Below, piece by piece: positions 1-12,513 of a stretch of 64,000 nt of DNA. Both the position numbers and the translations under genes were made by a program. Position 1 is the first letter of the stretch. The number at the start of each line of letters is the position of its first letter. Origin of the DNA: Baylisascaris procyonis. Taxonomy: Eukaryota > Nematoda > Chromadorea > Rhabditida > Ascarididae. The DNA lies in assembly GCA_037389465.1 (NCBI GenBank), contig JAZARR010000099.1:1-64000 (forward strand), given 5' to 3'. The notes under the pieces are model-generated. The model did no database searches. It was not told the origin of the DNA and was given only the letters and a program-made list of their open reading frames with translations.

Positions 1-3000
1 CAGTGTTCGTTGGATAGCAGATATGTCACAAGCTGAAGCTAATGGACCGTATTTCCTTCAAATGAAGATGCTTCTCAGTGGCACTGAATGCGACAAGCGC
101 TTTTGCATTCTACTGTCCACAGCAGTCATTGTCACATGTCACCCAATGCAGAATAAAATATGCTACATAAGAAACTGACACTCTGAAATTGAATGCTGCC
201 GGCTTAGTGAATGTCTTCTCACATCTTCGATTGATGTCAAATTTTTTTTTAAATCACGCGGCTGCAACTAGGTGAATGACATATTTGCGGTCGAATTACA
301 TCGTCAATAATTCAAAATCGACAACCTTCCGCTATATTTGCATACCTTTAAGAGGTACGTTATGCGGATACCTGATTATGCAAGAAGAATTTTTAATGTA
401 ACTACGCTTCAGTTAGTTCATTGCTTGGTAGCCGTTTTTTTGATTTCATCGAAATAGTACTGAAGGCATCGTGGATTGAAAGTTCTCGGTTATCAGGACC
501 AGCTGAAAAAGTCAATCATTCAAGCACGAGAGGTTTGAAGAGCAAATCGTGGCCTCATAACGACTTCTAGAAGTGAACTATTCGGATAATCAATATGGTT
601 ACAAAAAAAGATTTCGTTATGCCTCAGAGGCAACATGCCGAACAGTATTAGTGGCAATTTAATCAAATATGTCACTTCAAACATATCGCATGGACGGTCT
701 ACAAGCTGTGTTGCCTTCAGTTACGAGTGCTTTCCCCACTGCTTTGAATAACATTACGAGGATCAACGTATTCAGGGGCATCTTGCATTAGCCAGAAATT
801 TCACTATTATATGCATTTAGTAAGTTGAAATCCTCCACTCATATTCTCCCTCACTGCCTTTATCCGTTTGACTAGTACGCTTGTGATGCGTGTATGGCGA
901 TGTTCTAGATTTTAAATATGCTGTTCCAAGCGTATTATCAGTCGTTTTATAGAGCCGAAATATACCAGCTTGCAACCTTATCTATCTGCTCGATCTTTGT
1001 ATGGACTAAACTTTAATAGTAAACTTAATTTGAATGCTGTTATCTTATTCCTTTCCTGTCAGATCTATAGTACGGTTCTCATATGCTATCATCGAACATC
1101 ATATTTCTATTTAGTAGGCATAGTTTTCGTTGTTAAAAAGCTAAGGAAAAATTCATTGCAATAGCGATATAGGAGTGTTAATCATGCCCTAATCGTGTCA
1201 AAACTTTATTTCCATAAAAGTTCTGCCTTGATTTCTGATCTCTTGTCGAATTTTCTTGTCACTGCGTTTAGCCAACCGCTTATACAATTCCTTCGCAAAA
1301 TAAGCGATTTTCATACGATCTAACCGATGCACGCTCCGGCATAACTAATCGGCGTCCAGTTTTCTTTTGATATTTTTGTGCTCTAATACCTGCTTCAAAG
1401 TTTTTTCAATCAAGTGAAACGTGAAACGTTAAAACTTCTATTGAAGAGGAAATGAAGTTGTGATCTGCTAGCGTCGATTAAAAACCGCTTCATCTCGTAT
1501 GGACATCTTTGTGGGTACAGGTCGAAAAAATTGAAATTCTTTCACTAGGGATCAAATTTCCAGCTCTCTAATCGCTCTGCAATATTCGATCAGAGGTTGT
1601 TCAACAATCGAATAGTCGAACAATAAAGACCCGCACCTGCACAAAAAGCATCAGCGTCAATCGATTGGCCGATAGATAATCGATATTGCTCACAAGCTTT
1701 TTTGCCTCCTACACTATTAGGCACATTCTGCCCGCTCGTCCGTCCGTTTACACATTTCTATCCGTCGGTTACTTTCAACCGGAGAATTTAAACTCTATAA
1801 AACAACTTGAAAGATAGTTTTATTAAAGGATTGCCCATGTTTATATTTCGTTTACATTTACTGAGAATAGAGCTGAAAAAAAATTGAGAAAATATAGCGC
1901 CTATTGAAAGTTTATTTTCCAATGAGTTAGATTTGATGGATGCCAAATTTATGTGTTGCTTGCGGCATGAGGTTTTCTAAATCCCACTGATCGATTAAAC
2001 ACGCTCGTTTTTTTAATTTATTTCTCTGTTGCGCATTCACTGTGGAAAACAACTCGCATGAGCAGTCTCAACTGCCAAATCGAAGCAATTTATGCCTGTT
2101 ATTTTTTCTTAAACCTATATTGTCCTCCCATCTGAATACTACGATCTAGTAAGTCCCCTGGCTACCTTGTCAAGAGTATACGTGTGAATTTGTCTATGCC
2201 ATATCTTGCTTTAACTATAGTCTTTTGATGTTTTTCTTTTTGTTAGAACATTTATGGAATATAGGAGATTGATCAATCGTAATTGTACTCTATCATCATC
2301 AATATTCATTTAGGCAATTCCATGTCACCATAAAATTTCCCAAGCAGGAAAATAAGGCGATTGAATAATCCATTGATTTTCTGTGATATTTTCCCAAAGT
2401 TATATAGGTAATGAAATTTAGAAATCTTGTCAATGCTATTTTCGTTGATGGAAAATCTCTAGCTATTTGTATGCTTGCTATACATATTTTACATTTTGTG
2501 ATTTTGCATCTTTTTATTGAAAGTTTTTTGTTGAACATTGATTTGAATATATGTATTTCAAGCAAATATATTGTTTTATAATGATAATGAGTGTTTTTGA
2601 TGACCAATGATTGAAAATATTCATTGTTATATGCTGCTTACATATGTTTACAAGTTTTATTCAAATTAAATTCAATTATTTATTCATTTTCCGAACCTCA
2701 TACTCCTAGGCTCTTCTCCTTTTTGTTTTGTGGATAAATTTATCCGTACCAATGATGATTTCGAGGCTGACGAATCATTCTTTGCTGCTGACTCCTTCTG
2801 GATTTTATTCGGGATTTTATATGACAATTTCCCTCACAGGTTTAGCGGAGCAATTATCGAATGCGCACATAACGTTTATATTCTCAGCAAAGCGCCATAT
2901 TTATGCTAATTGAGCATCTAAACAGCTCTAATTGGAAAATCGGTGCAAAGTATTTCCACATTTTTTATGATATCGATATCGAAGCAAACGAATTATCCCA

Positions 3001-3788
3001 CTTATTGAGGATATTCTATAATTCCATTTAATTCTAATATTATGAAAACTCCGCCTTAACTTTCCTTTTTGTCTATCAAATTTTATAAAGTCGGATTATC
3101 ACTGTTAAGTCTTATAAGCTAACCTTATGAACGTAAAATTATATAAGCTACGATAAAACGGATCAGTTTGGTTTCTCAGTAAATAAATATGCTCAGTTGA
3201 GTAACATTCAACTTCTTATACGCAAAAACCTTTTAATCTCTCAAATTTTTAGAATTAACCAGCTGTGCTCATTTAAGCCCCATTTCATTAATAAAGGTAA
3301 ACGACTGCTTAAGAAATATAAGGGTAAAGATTTTAGTGCTACTCTAGTAGAAAAATATTTGTATAGAGCTTTAATTAGCAAACTAGAATTAGTGTTTAAG
3401 TTCGTCGATTCTAATGACGCGTCATTAAAGGGGGTTATACGAAGTGGTCTAAATGGAAGCAGAACAATTGAAGAACAAAAGTAGGCATGGTTTTAAGGCG
3501 CTTCATGATAATGACTATAGCGCAATGACAAAGTTTTGAGTGAATTCTGCGAAATTTCCGCCCAAAGAACCTTTCAAAATGCGCGAGAGCGTCTAAGTGA
3601 CGCTATGAGAGAATATTCGGGATAGACCTGCTCGGTGAATAACCAATTAGTCGACTATGCAGTCTTTTATGAGACTTCGAACCCTGGACAAAGCTTCGAC
3701 ATCCCATGCTTTTGAATGAATAGGAGCACGAGCTCTACGAAACGCTTCATATTGTTTTATTATCGGCCTTCTTGCCTTACCTCATGAT
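1..3788. other. Intergenic, AT-rich; no gene supported
   Basis: I see no exon with both convincing splice sites and recognisable protein sequence here. There are homopolymer T/A runs and short chance frames. One AT-rich frame at 3197-3484 (+) begins with TTG rather than ATG and matches no family I know. The right end should hold the promoter and outron of the TPM-domain gene that starts at 3802. Confidence 0.5.
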
Positions 3789-3801
3789 CCTTGCAGGAAA
3801 A
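3789..3801 (+). promoter_or_regulatory. Probable spliced-leader acceptor before the TPM-domain gene
   Basis: The sequence ccttgcag ends at 3796 and is followed by five bases and then the ATG at 3802. An acceptor this close to the first codon, with no coding exon upstream, is the usual layout of a nematode trans-spliced mRNA. It decides the start in favour of 3802 over the in-frame codons upstream, which would lie in the outron. Confidence 0.6.
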
Positions 3802-6800
3802 ATGCTGCAGGCTTTGGTGTTTTTATTGTTGGCAGTTTTATCGCTCGCACAGGAATGGTCAGCGCAACAATTTCCCAACCCTCGCACTACTAATGGCTAT
3901 AAAGCATGCAAAATGCGGTCGCTGGCTAGCGTATGCGACCCTGACGAGGTTAGTCGGCGAATCTGTGAATGGCATCGACAAACCTATGAATACGCTTAAT
4001 TTAGGAAATTGAGGCCAGTATGGAAGTGTTTATGGATTTTTTTTTGGGGGGGGGGCGAGAGAGGGAATGCGTTTTTCCAATGGGCATGTCTTGCGGAAAT
4101 GATGCCGAATGAAAAAAAAAGATAAAAAGAAGCAGACCTTTTACAGAGTTGCGTAATTCAATGCTGTTCGAAAACTTGAAAAAACGAGATTAAAATTTCC
4201 AGAATAATTCCGCAATTCCAATGAAATAAGGTGATCGTAAGAGCAACTTATTTGAACCTTTTTTGTGAGCGGAAAAAACCCATCTTCTATGCTGCAAGCA
4301 GCGACCAAGAGTCCTGAAGGTCCTGGAAAAGAGTGAAGGATATGGAAGAGAAGGAGCATGAAGAAGGCCGAGGGAAAGGGCTAGAATTTTGAAAATGCTG
4401 ACAACACATTAATAACTTGAAAGCGATATTAGGCAGCATAAGCGTTGCCTCAACCCCGCCATCCCCATCCTCTCCTCTCCAACAAGAGATTTTCTGATAT
4501 TGCTCGTGTTTTGCAATATGTCACCTCGAGACGCATCCACGCGCTGTTCAGGCAAATCAGGCGGCGAGAGGCCATACCAGATTGAACATTGCGCAATGAT
4601 TTATCAACATTTTTCACGTGGAACTAAAGAAATCCATGAGGACCATTACGTCTGGTGAATCGTTGATGATACTATTCTTATAGATTCGGTCACTTGAGTT
4701 ACGGAATTGAGTATCTTTGGCGGCATTTTCGCTTCAAGCAATACTCTTAAGAAAAGTAATTCCTCAAAAACTCTTAAGGTTTTTTCTGCATGAGAATGCC
4801 CCTAATGAATTCGTCCATGTGGAGGTAATTTTTTAAGTTAACTTCTGCGAAATTCTGATGATATATATCTGTAACTATAGATTGTAACTGAGTCTGAGAG
4901 GTATCGCCTCAATAACGATCTCCTTCAACTGGCGCGTCGCACATCACATTCACAAGGGAATTTTTGTGAGAAGAAAGGCATCGAAGCAATACTTGTAATC
5001 GTGCAATCGGTAGGTGTTTCTTCTATTATAACTAATGAAAGTAAATGATGAAATCCATGATTATTTTCTGGGAAAGCTTTATTTCACATTACGACTTTTA
5101 ATCACTATTTTCAATATTCATTTATTGCAATTAAAGCTTCATTCCACTTTATTTTCATGGATGCTTAAAAATCATCGTTCGATTCGGATAGTTTTCACTC
5201 AACTGAGGAATTTATATCACACTGAACTTAAGCAAATGAAAATTTTCTTTTTCAAAGAATATGTTTATATCACGGTTGCAGAGTACCTATAATGGAATGT
5301 ATAATGCACGCCCTTTGACCTTTTTAGGGTATTGTTTTATATGAGAATTCAAAGTGCTCAAAATGTTAGAGCGCTCAAACGATGATATAGTTATATGCTG
5401 AAGTGGTTTGCGTCATTTTACGAGATGCATTAAGTGCAAAATCGCTATTTAATTTGCTTTGATGTATTCGAAGCAAGAGTGACTCGTGCTGCAATCGTGC
5501 TTTATCGACTCCTTAATGGAACTTCCCTATAGAGATCACCGGGATTTTTACAGCGATCCTCTGCTTTATCTCCTATGATATATAGTATATGCCAGCATCA
5601 TTGGGAATCATATATTTTTCGACCGAATTTAGCGTTAATCTACAGCTGATTCTCTTCCTTCTGGAGTTTTAAGACTGAACGACGCTTTGCAAATAATGCA
5701 TTATTTTCTGTTTGAAAAACTTTAAGAGATGCGGGCTTGTGAAGGGAACCTTTATCCGAGGTTTCGCAATCTGCAAATAAAAATTTCTGGATCTTTTCGA
5801 TCATTAAAAAAAAACATTTATCTTAAGGAGATGGAATTTGATTATATTTGAAGGAAGGAAATGTGCGGAGAAATTCTCCACAAAATCACCACAAGTTGAA
5901 CTGGTTCAGCGCCAACTTTTGCGTTATTCTCTCAACGAAAGAGACTCAATTGAGAATTTACGAAATTTCAAATCGCATTGGCTTTATAGAGAATTGTGAA
6001 TAGTTTATCATAAGCACACGATAGCTTCCTCGAGCTTCCTTCACATTTACGCAGATCGGACGTTCTGTCGTCATGTGAATGCGTTTTGAGCGAATCATTT
6101 TTGATAAAATGGCCGCGTGTAATCCACAGAAATTTACTTTTTTTCAATGAAAAATGAAATTTTTATATATAATTTTTTGCAAGCCCGACTAAACGCGATT
6201 ATCTTTTTCCTGCTGAATCTTTTTCTGAATTATCTTTGATGAATTTGAAATGCACATGCAGCCAAGGGAAACTGTGAACGTGCTAATTTCAAGCCAACGT
6301 TTCGTCCTTGCAGGGAAATCAGAAATTAGCCAGTGATCTCAACAAATTATGGAACATCGACGGTCAATGCAAGAAGGCGGTCGTTTTTGTGCTCTCCGCT
6401 CATGACCGTAGACTGTATTATTCCGGCGAAGAGAACACCGGCCTAAGTTTGTTTTTAATTTAATGACAATGAAATCTTCGCATTGAGGCATTTTCAAGAT
6501 GCCGTCCGGAACAAATTGCACTGAATGACACAGTTTTTGCCTAGTTTCTGAGACGATCATTCCATCAGAAGAAGTCAAAGCGTTCTGCACGTAGATCACC
6601 TAAAAACTACGATTCCCAGCTCATGACCACCTGATCTGTCTAGAAATCCTTGTTAACATTTCTTTTGCTGATACCTTCCTGCGCCCCCCTCTTCCATAAA
6701 GATATTTCGCCTGGGAATTGTCAACTTAATAGGTGTATGTTCATATATACCATCTGCGCACCATTTATTGTCTCTTACTCATATTATTTATTGTCTCTGC

Positions 6801-8242
6801 AGCAGTGGCTGATTTCGATACAATTGTAAGCGGGCAAAATCAACAGCTATCCGAGGGTAAATTCACAATTGCTCTAACGAATATCCTGAAACAAATCGGC
6901 GGCCCTCAAACCGAACAGACGGGTACCGGAAATGATGCATCTGGTGAGTTTTCTCTCTGTCCTCAAATTCCCTCTCCCCTCAACTGGTTTGAAATCGTCT
7001 TATATCAGATACTTCATCTCCCTCTTCCCACACTCTCTTCCAAATTCTTAGCGTGCATAAGTGAGATGGAAGTAGATGAATATCCGTCATTGAGAATCCA
7101 CTGATGTGAAGTGTAAGCTGGAAGGCAGAAACTTCATAAGGAAACTTCAGCGGGAATTTTTAGAGGCTGCTGCCAAGGAAGAAGCATTACCGCGTTTGGT
7201 TTTGATTCCTAATCTTCTTAGAAGATTATATGTGTGTTTGTTGCGATAAGTCACGAACTGCTGGATCCGGCATAGCTTGAAAAAACAGCGCGGATTACAT
7301 TTTTACGTTTGGCGAAGCCGATTCCAACTCATGTTTATAGTGATTATTGATTCCGATAATGAAAAAGTTCGGAAAATTCGGCTATAAAATAGGGAAATCT
7401 CATGTGTCATTTTAACTTCATCATGATTGCCTCTCTAGTTTTTTTTTTTTTTTTTTTGCATAGTTACTGCAGTTTTGCCCGTTATTATTATGTGCACATA
7501 GAACCAACATCATTCGTCTTTTCTATGAAAATCCTTCATTTTTTGTTCTTGTTTGTTGATTTGAGATCGGCTGTTGCTTCGATTGTTGAAGGCACTTGCT
7601 GCCTCTAGTCCACTTTCATTTGTTTTTGAAATTGGCGAGAATTAAATAGAAAGATAAGAAAATCGTTCAGTCCAAATGTTTCATTGCCATTCTGTAAGAT
7701 TCAGAAATGCTTTCCATCATCGATAAGATTCACTTCATATTGCTATTAGCCTATTTGAATTGTATTTTTCGACCACTTGCTTGCACTATAAAAATGCATT
7801 GCGGAAGTGTTTACCTCAATGATACGTCATCAGCATTTCAAACAATACGTCCGGAAATGTGTACATACGACAATACACAAATGAAAGCGCCATTAGAGTT
7901 TTTTGACTTGAAAATTTATCTTGTCTCAGTTCCTTGTTTTTTAGTGAAATTTCGTATTGTGTTTCTAAATACGACTAAATTGCAAGTGCGCTATTACTCG
8001 ATAGTGAACACTAGAAAGAGGAATGCCCTCGCAAGCACATGTTGCTTAGTTTTTAATGGCGAAAAAATTGGTCATGCTTTATTTACTTATTTATTTATTT
8101 ATTTATCTATTTTGAATACTTATTAATGTACTTGTGATTTTCAGGACACTCAGATCCAAGAGACCCGGGTGATAATGGCATCGCGTTTACGTCATTCTCT
8201 TTCCTGCTTTTGCTCTTCTCAACAATATTCCGTCTTCTGTGA
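3802..8242 (+). CDS. TPM-domain (MOLO-1-like) secreted, membrane-anchored protein
   Basis: Five exons join in one frame: 3802-3948, 4881-5009, 6314-6446, 6803-6943 and 8145-8242, giving 215 aa. Residues 1-16 are a signal peptide (MLQALVFLLLAVLSLA). A nematode TPM-type extracellular domain follows, with four cysteines: C36 and C45 (CDPDE at 45-49), C78 (FCEKKG) and C111 (QCKKAVVFVLS). The segments YRLNNDLLQL, LASDLNKLW and FTIALTNIL are typical of the family. In C. elegans the founding member MOLO-1 is a one-pass auxiliary subunit of levamisole-sensitive acetylcholine receptors; whether this paralogue binds a receptor is inference. The last exon encodes a hydrophobic tail (about 196-215) after GDNG and ends RLL with no cytosolic domain. 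It could be a GPI-anchor signal or a terminal transmembrane helix. All four junctions keep phase (0, 0, 1, 1). The third donor (CTAA/GTTTGT) is weak, so that boundary is the least sure. Confidence 0.85.
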
Positions 8243-9970
8243 TAAGTACTAAGAACATTCGCATCAATTTCTTTGGTTCTTCTAAAACTTTATTTTGAAA
8301 GCATTTTATAATGAGATCTTAATCGAGTATTTATGTGAGGAATTGTACATGCATTTTATGCTATAGTGTGTTTAAATGTTTCATTCCGTTGATCATATCA
8401 CTTCATTTAATGCATTTATTTATCATTATATCCTTTGGTGAATGTGATCCTGAGACTGGATATTGTATTTTCCAGATGGAAGCTCATCCAGTTTGTTCGG
8501 CATTCATTTCTGCCTAAATTTTTGTTTTCTTTAAGAAACCTGCACAGCCTTATTTCTTGAAGAGTTGCCCATGCAACGGAATTTTTCGTCATCGGATACA
8601 GCGAAAAAAAAGCGCGCAAATTACACAGCGAGAAATTCTTTCATGAAATCGATGAGCTTGCTCATGGAAAGTGCTTTAGTCAGCGAATAGATGACAATTT
8701 TGTGCGGTCTTCCTCTTCTCGCGTTCCAACTATTCAAAAATTTCATACGGAGGATTGATTCATGCAGGTCGATTTATAGATGGTGTACCTGAGCTATGCA
8801 TTTTGCATAGGTATTACGAACAAACGACTGTACATTGCAATGGTCATCCTTTCTCATCTGCAGAGCACCGCGTATGAAACTGAAGAACATATATATATAT
8901 ATATATATGTTCTTAAGTGTGCAATAATATATCCAAATACATGATGGTTTATTGGATCGTGATACAGACTAAAATAAACGTATGTCATTAATCGTGCGTT
9001 TGTAAAACGTATTTTGTGGTGTTAATCCCTCGTTGCTGAAGGTATAAGGTCGTCATTGCAATTCAAATATGTGCAGAACCAGAAGTTACGGTAGCTGAGC
9101 TGAAATGAATGGGCATCGAAGGCGTGCTGTGTATCTGGTGGTGCATTCGATCCTAACGAAAGGTCAGATGTTCGCCTTTCCCTTCACTCCCCTCCTTCGC
9201 CCTTTCTCACTGTTTTGGAGGTTTAATAGATGGAGAAAGGAATTTTTCGTTCCAATTAACTTACTCGTCATTTCTTTGACAAAAATGATGGTCTCGCCAT
9301 ATGTACCCAATTCAACATAGTGCGTTCCTTTTTCTTTGCAGTAAATCTGTGAATAAGGCTATGCATTATAAGTGCCGAAGATTTCTTTGGTATTTCGTCA
9401 ACGTTTGTAATGTTGTTGTATCAATGCTTATGATGCGTTAAAAATGTAAATTTTTATGCATAAGCGTTGTGTAATAACGCAAGATAAAGCGGATATTTAC
9501 TTTCACGACGATCAAAAGTCTATATGCGCTTATTTTCACAGGTTTTTCATGTATTTTCTTACAGCTGATGCTAGTTAATGAGGCCATTTTTGACAGAGAT
9601 ATTTTTTACGTGACTTATCAGGCAACGGCACCTCTACTGGTTTAAGACGAAAGAAGGAGAAGGCACTCTATAAAACTTTGACTTCTGAAAACTTACGCAC
9701 TCTAACAGTGCCGGTCTCATTCACTACTTTTTGTCATTTTGTCAGCCAAATTCCTCTATTTGATTATAGCATTACACGGTAACGCTCATGCAATCGAGCC
9801 ATTACAAAAAACGATATGGTGGGTAATTGTTGTTTATGATGAGGGTTTCGCAACCATTTAATAGGCGATGGTAATAACAGCAGAAGATCTCGAATTGACG
9901 GACTTTGTTAGTAGTCATCAAGAGGGAGGGAACACTATTGCTATAGCGGTCGTCATCTGCGTCACGGTGC
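8243..9970. other. Intergenic; AT palindrome only
   Basis: No coding exon is supported. The stretch holds a short AT-repeat palindrome at 8883-8914 and an AATAAA near 8970, which is too far from the stop at 8242 to assign with confidence. Confidence 0.5.
8883..8914. repeat. Perfect palindrome with (AT)n core
   Basis: AAGAAC, an AT dinucleotide run of about 20 bases, then GTTCTT. The two arms are exact reverse complements, so the whole 32 bp can extrude as a hairpin. It is probably a simple-repeat expansion inside a short inverted repeat. Confidence 0.8.
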
Positions 9971-10363
9971 GACACACCGACACACACAGACACGCACAAC
10001 ACACAGACACACACAGACCCTCGCAGACACACAGGCACACATAGACACAAGGAGACACCAAGACACACACTGACGCACACTGACACAAATTGAAACACAA
10101 AAACACGGACACACGCAGACACACAGGGACACGCACACAGACACACGGAGACACACACAGACACACAGGTGCACACAGACACAGACACACACACCATGCA
10201 ACCACACTCCACACACGCGCCAAACGGAATCGGTACCACACACAAGGCGAAACAGGACCACACACGACGCCCCACACACCAAATATACCACACTCTCCCA
10301 CACACGCAGATGCCAAACCGAAACGGACCACACACAACGCCCTACACACACAACACGCATAAT
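9971..10363. repeat. CA-rich minisatellite, copy 1
   Basis: About 390 bp of G/A-C-A-C-A-rich sequence. The left half (to about 10195) is an irregular array of short gacaca-type units. The right half (about 10200-10363) carries a longer unit containing gccaaacgg, gaaacagga and cgacgccccacacacc, repeated imperfectly at about 93 bp spacing. The same long unit recurs at 32389-32560 inside the dopamine receptor gene. Long frames of low-complexity Cys/Val or Thr/His sequence across this region are repeat artefacts. Confidence 0.9.
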
Positions 10364-11334
10364 GACGTACTGACCTCCTCCTCCCGCACCACGCACCACA
10401 AATGTATGATCACTATATATGACCATAATGAAAGATGGAAATGTTTTAAGATACGATTTTTCTAACAGTGAAGCTTTCTTATGCGCAAGCGTTATGAATA
10501 CATGAAATTTTATCCTGCTTAGGTGATACTTCAATAAATGCGCAAAAGTTCATTTATAAGTGGTGCTCATGACGGACCTTCGAATAGAACCGGACATTCT
10601 GCGTTCATTATGGCAATGAAGATTACAAAGCATTTGTCTTTTCAGTTGAATCCTTGAATGTTTGTTGCCGTTTGAGTAGAACACCTAATCATCAATCGTT
10701 GCGGATCTGACCTAAAAAGTTTTATCATTGATAATATCAACTCAAAGCATTTGGAAAACTTGCAGGCGCTTTCCTCTCTCATTGAATATCAACTGCCCAC
10801 TTATTTGGCAAAAATATAATTCTTAGCGTAAAAAATATGACTTCGTGATGAGTTGGAAACGGAGTAAGACCTTATCAGGCTTAACTCTTCATAAATAGGC
10901 ATTATTGTGTTTAAAAAACCTTAATCTTTGCGCCGTCAGTGTCCAACGATGGCTTATCAGTTGATAAGCCAGTTAACGTTGATGTAGTACGGCTCACACA
11001 TTTTGGGAGCTTTCTTCGTCTCATCGATTGTAATTGTGGTCTTTTATGCTTTTACATTGAACGTTGTTCATTTTTCAACGAGCAAAGCGATGCGATAAAT
11101 GGGCATAACTTGGAATGGTTCTTAGGCGATAGCTGGAAAAGGCCCAACTTTCTGGCCAAGGAATATATTTTCTTATTCCCACCTCCACAAGCTTTGCAGA
11201 ACTTTCGACTGCAAATCAGTATGCAACAAAATAGCCACAGACAAAAACGCATTTATGTGGAAGGCAAACGGTTAGAGGTCACAGTACATTTTTTACTGCA
11301 AAGAAAAAGTGCATAGAAGAGGAGAAAAATGAAC

Positions 11335-11555
11335 CAGTGCTCAATGCGCCCACTAAGGAATTCACCCCGGAGCATTCCAGAGGAATAAAAAGGCTCATTG
11401 GTGTTCAATAAGAAAAATGATCCCCGGCGGGTTCTGGCGGGAGGGTTTAGTGGGGGGTTGTCAGTGAGTAACTGAACTGCCGCCAAAGGGAAATATTCGC
11501 CCTCTGGTATATCCTCCAACCATTTCGTCATGTACTCCTCCAGGTCATCGTATAC
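11335..11555 (-). CDS. Candidate exon of an unidentified gene
   Basis: On the minus strand an acceptor (AACCATCTCAG) at 11556 opens a frame that reads well as protein for about 73 codons. It includes VYDDLEEYMTKWLED, FPLAAVQLLTD, FFLLNTNEPFYSSGM and EFLSGRIEHW. The stretch is clearly richer in G+C than its surroundings, as exons are elsewhere in this window. A possible donor is CACTG/GTTCAT at 11334; without it the frame runs to a stop at 11253. I do not recognise the family and cannot connect it confidently to other exons. A frame at 11877-12209 on the same strand could be an upstream exon, but this is not shown. Confidence 0.35.
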
Positions 11556-11649
11556 CTGAGATGGTTATGAGTAATTTGCATAGAATCGGTTGCATCTTAG
11601 TCAGAATATTTTAGCTACATCTGTTTTACCAATGCAATTGCCTAACTCC

Positions 11650-11730
11650 TCTTATTAAAGAATTTAGCCCATAAATGAATTCGTTTAGCCCCATAAATGA
11701 ACTTTAGCCCCATAAATGAGAATTCGTTAC
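11650..11730. repeat. Tandem repeat, about 20-bp unit, three copies
   Basis: The unit TTTAGCCCCATAAATGAA occurs three times in a row with small indels; the first copy has one fewer C. The array ends in GAATTCG. It is a small intergenic tandem array. Confidence 0.8.
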
Positions 11731-11913
11731 AGTGGCACTTCTTCGTCGTATAAAAAAAAAGGCTGAAGTGAAGTTGCAAAGAGTTTTCAGCATTTCACAG
11801 CCGCCATTCGGACGCCGTTTTTATCTGAACATCAGTCGATCAGGCTCATTAGTGCGACGGTATTTCGAATGCGCATTCAAATGTGTTGATTGATGAAATA
11901 AATTAACGAACAT

Positions 11914-12513
11914 ATGTTTGAGTCTTCGTTTTTGCCAAACTCCCTATTCACGCTATTTTTTTTCTCGGCAAATATGCATAAAAATCGGCGCAATGAACAA
12001 AAAAATACTCGAGATACTATCTTCAAGGATTCATTTACTTCGCAATTTGCTTCGGATATAATAAGTGGCCCAAAGGTAGCTCCTTCAACAAATTTGAAAT
12101 TTTTTCCCGCAGATGAGGGCTTGCATTTGTCGGTACTGCGATTTTCACATATGATTGCTATATGCTGTTGGATATGTTCTGAAGCAATAACTTCATATGC
12201 TGGGTGCAAGCGTCTATCTTCAGGGTTTTGCGCTTTGATGCAGCGCAGCGATGGGCTGCTCGGGGTTCTTTCGCTCCTAACGGAGATCGTTTTTCATTTC
12301 AAGCAAACTATGGTCTGTAGGAAGCTTGCAGACAATGGCATTCGAGCTTGTGATTCCACTGTGTTGTATAGATCAAAGCATTTCCATGCGAAGTGCTTAG
12401 TGAAGAGAGGAAAATTAAGGCCGAACATCAGCGCTCGTTTTCGGCACATATATCTAGAAATTGTCAGAACTAACAAACCATCACTATCGAACCTGAGTCG
12501 ACAGGCCCATTAG
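11914..12513 (+). other. Unusually long open frame (199 codons), coding status unclear
   Basis: This is the longest ATG-initiated frame in the window that is not made of low-complexity repeat. In sequence this AT-rich a 199-codon run is unlikely by chance. The translation shows no signal peptide, repeated motif or family I recognise, and there is no clear spliced-leader acceptor before the ATG. A 110-codon frame on the other strand overlaps it. It may be a single-exon gene, an old mobile-element fragment, or chance. Confidence 0.2.

Noticed and set aside
3661..3690. ttcgaaccctgg, suggestive of a tRNA T-arm
   Set aside because: No matching acceptor stem, D-arm or anticodon stem could be found on either strand. 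No tRNA was found in the window.
6339..6599. Minus-strand frame of 86 codons
   Set aside because: It is antisense to exon 3 of the TPM-domain gene, whose + strand translation matches the family and splices in phase.
7707..8126. Plus-strand frame of 139 codons with a hydrophobic start
   Set aside because: It lies wholly inside intron 4 of the TPM-domain gene, is AT-rich and has no recognisable family or spliced-leader site. Chance is more likely.
9802..10534. Overlapping frames of 90-190 codons on both strands, Cys/Val/Ser- or Thr/His-rich
   Set aside because: They are translations of the CA-rich minisatellite. All frames stay open because the repeat lacks stop codons, and the proteins are pure low complexity.
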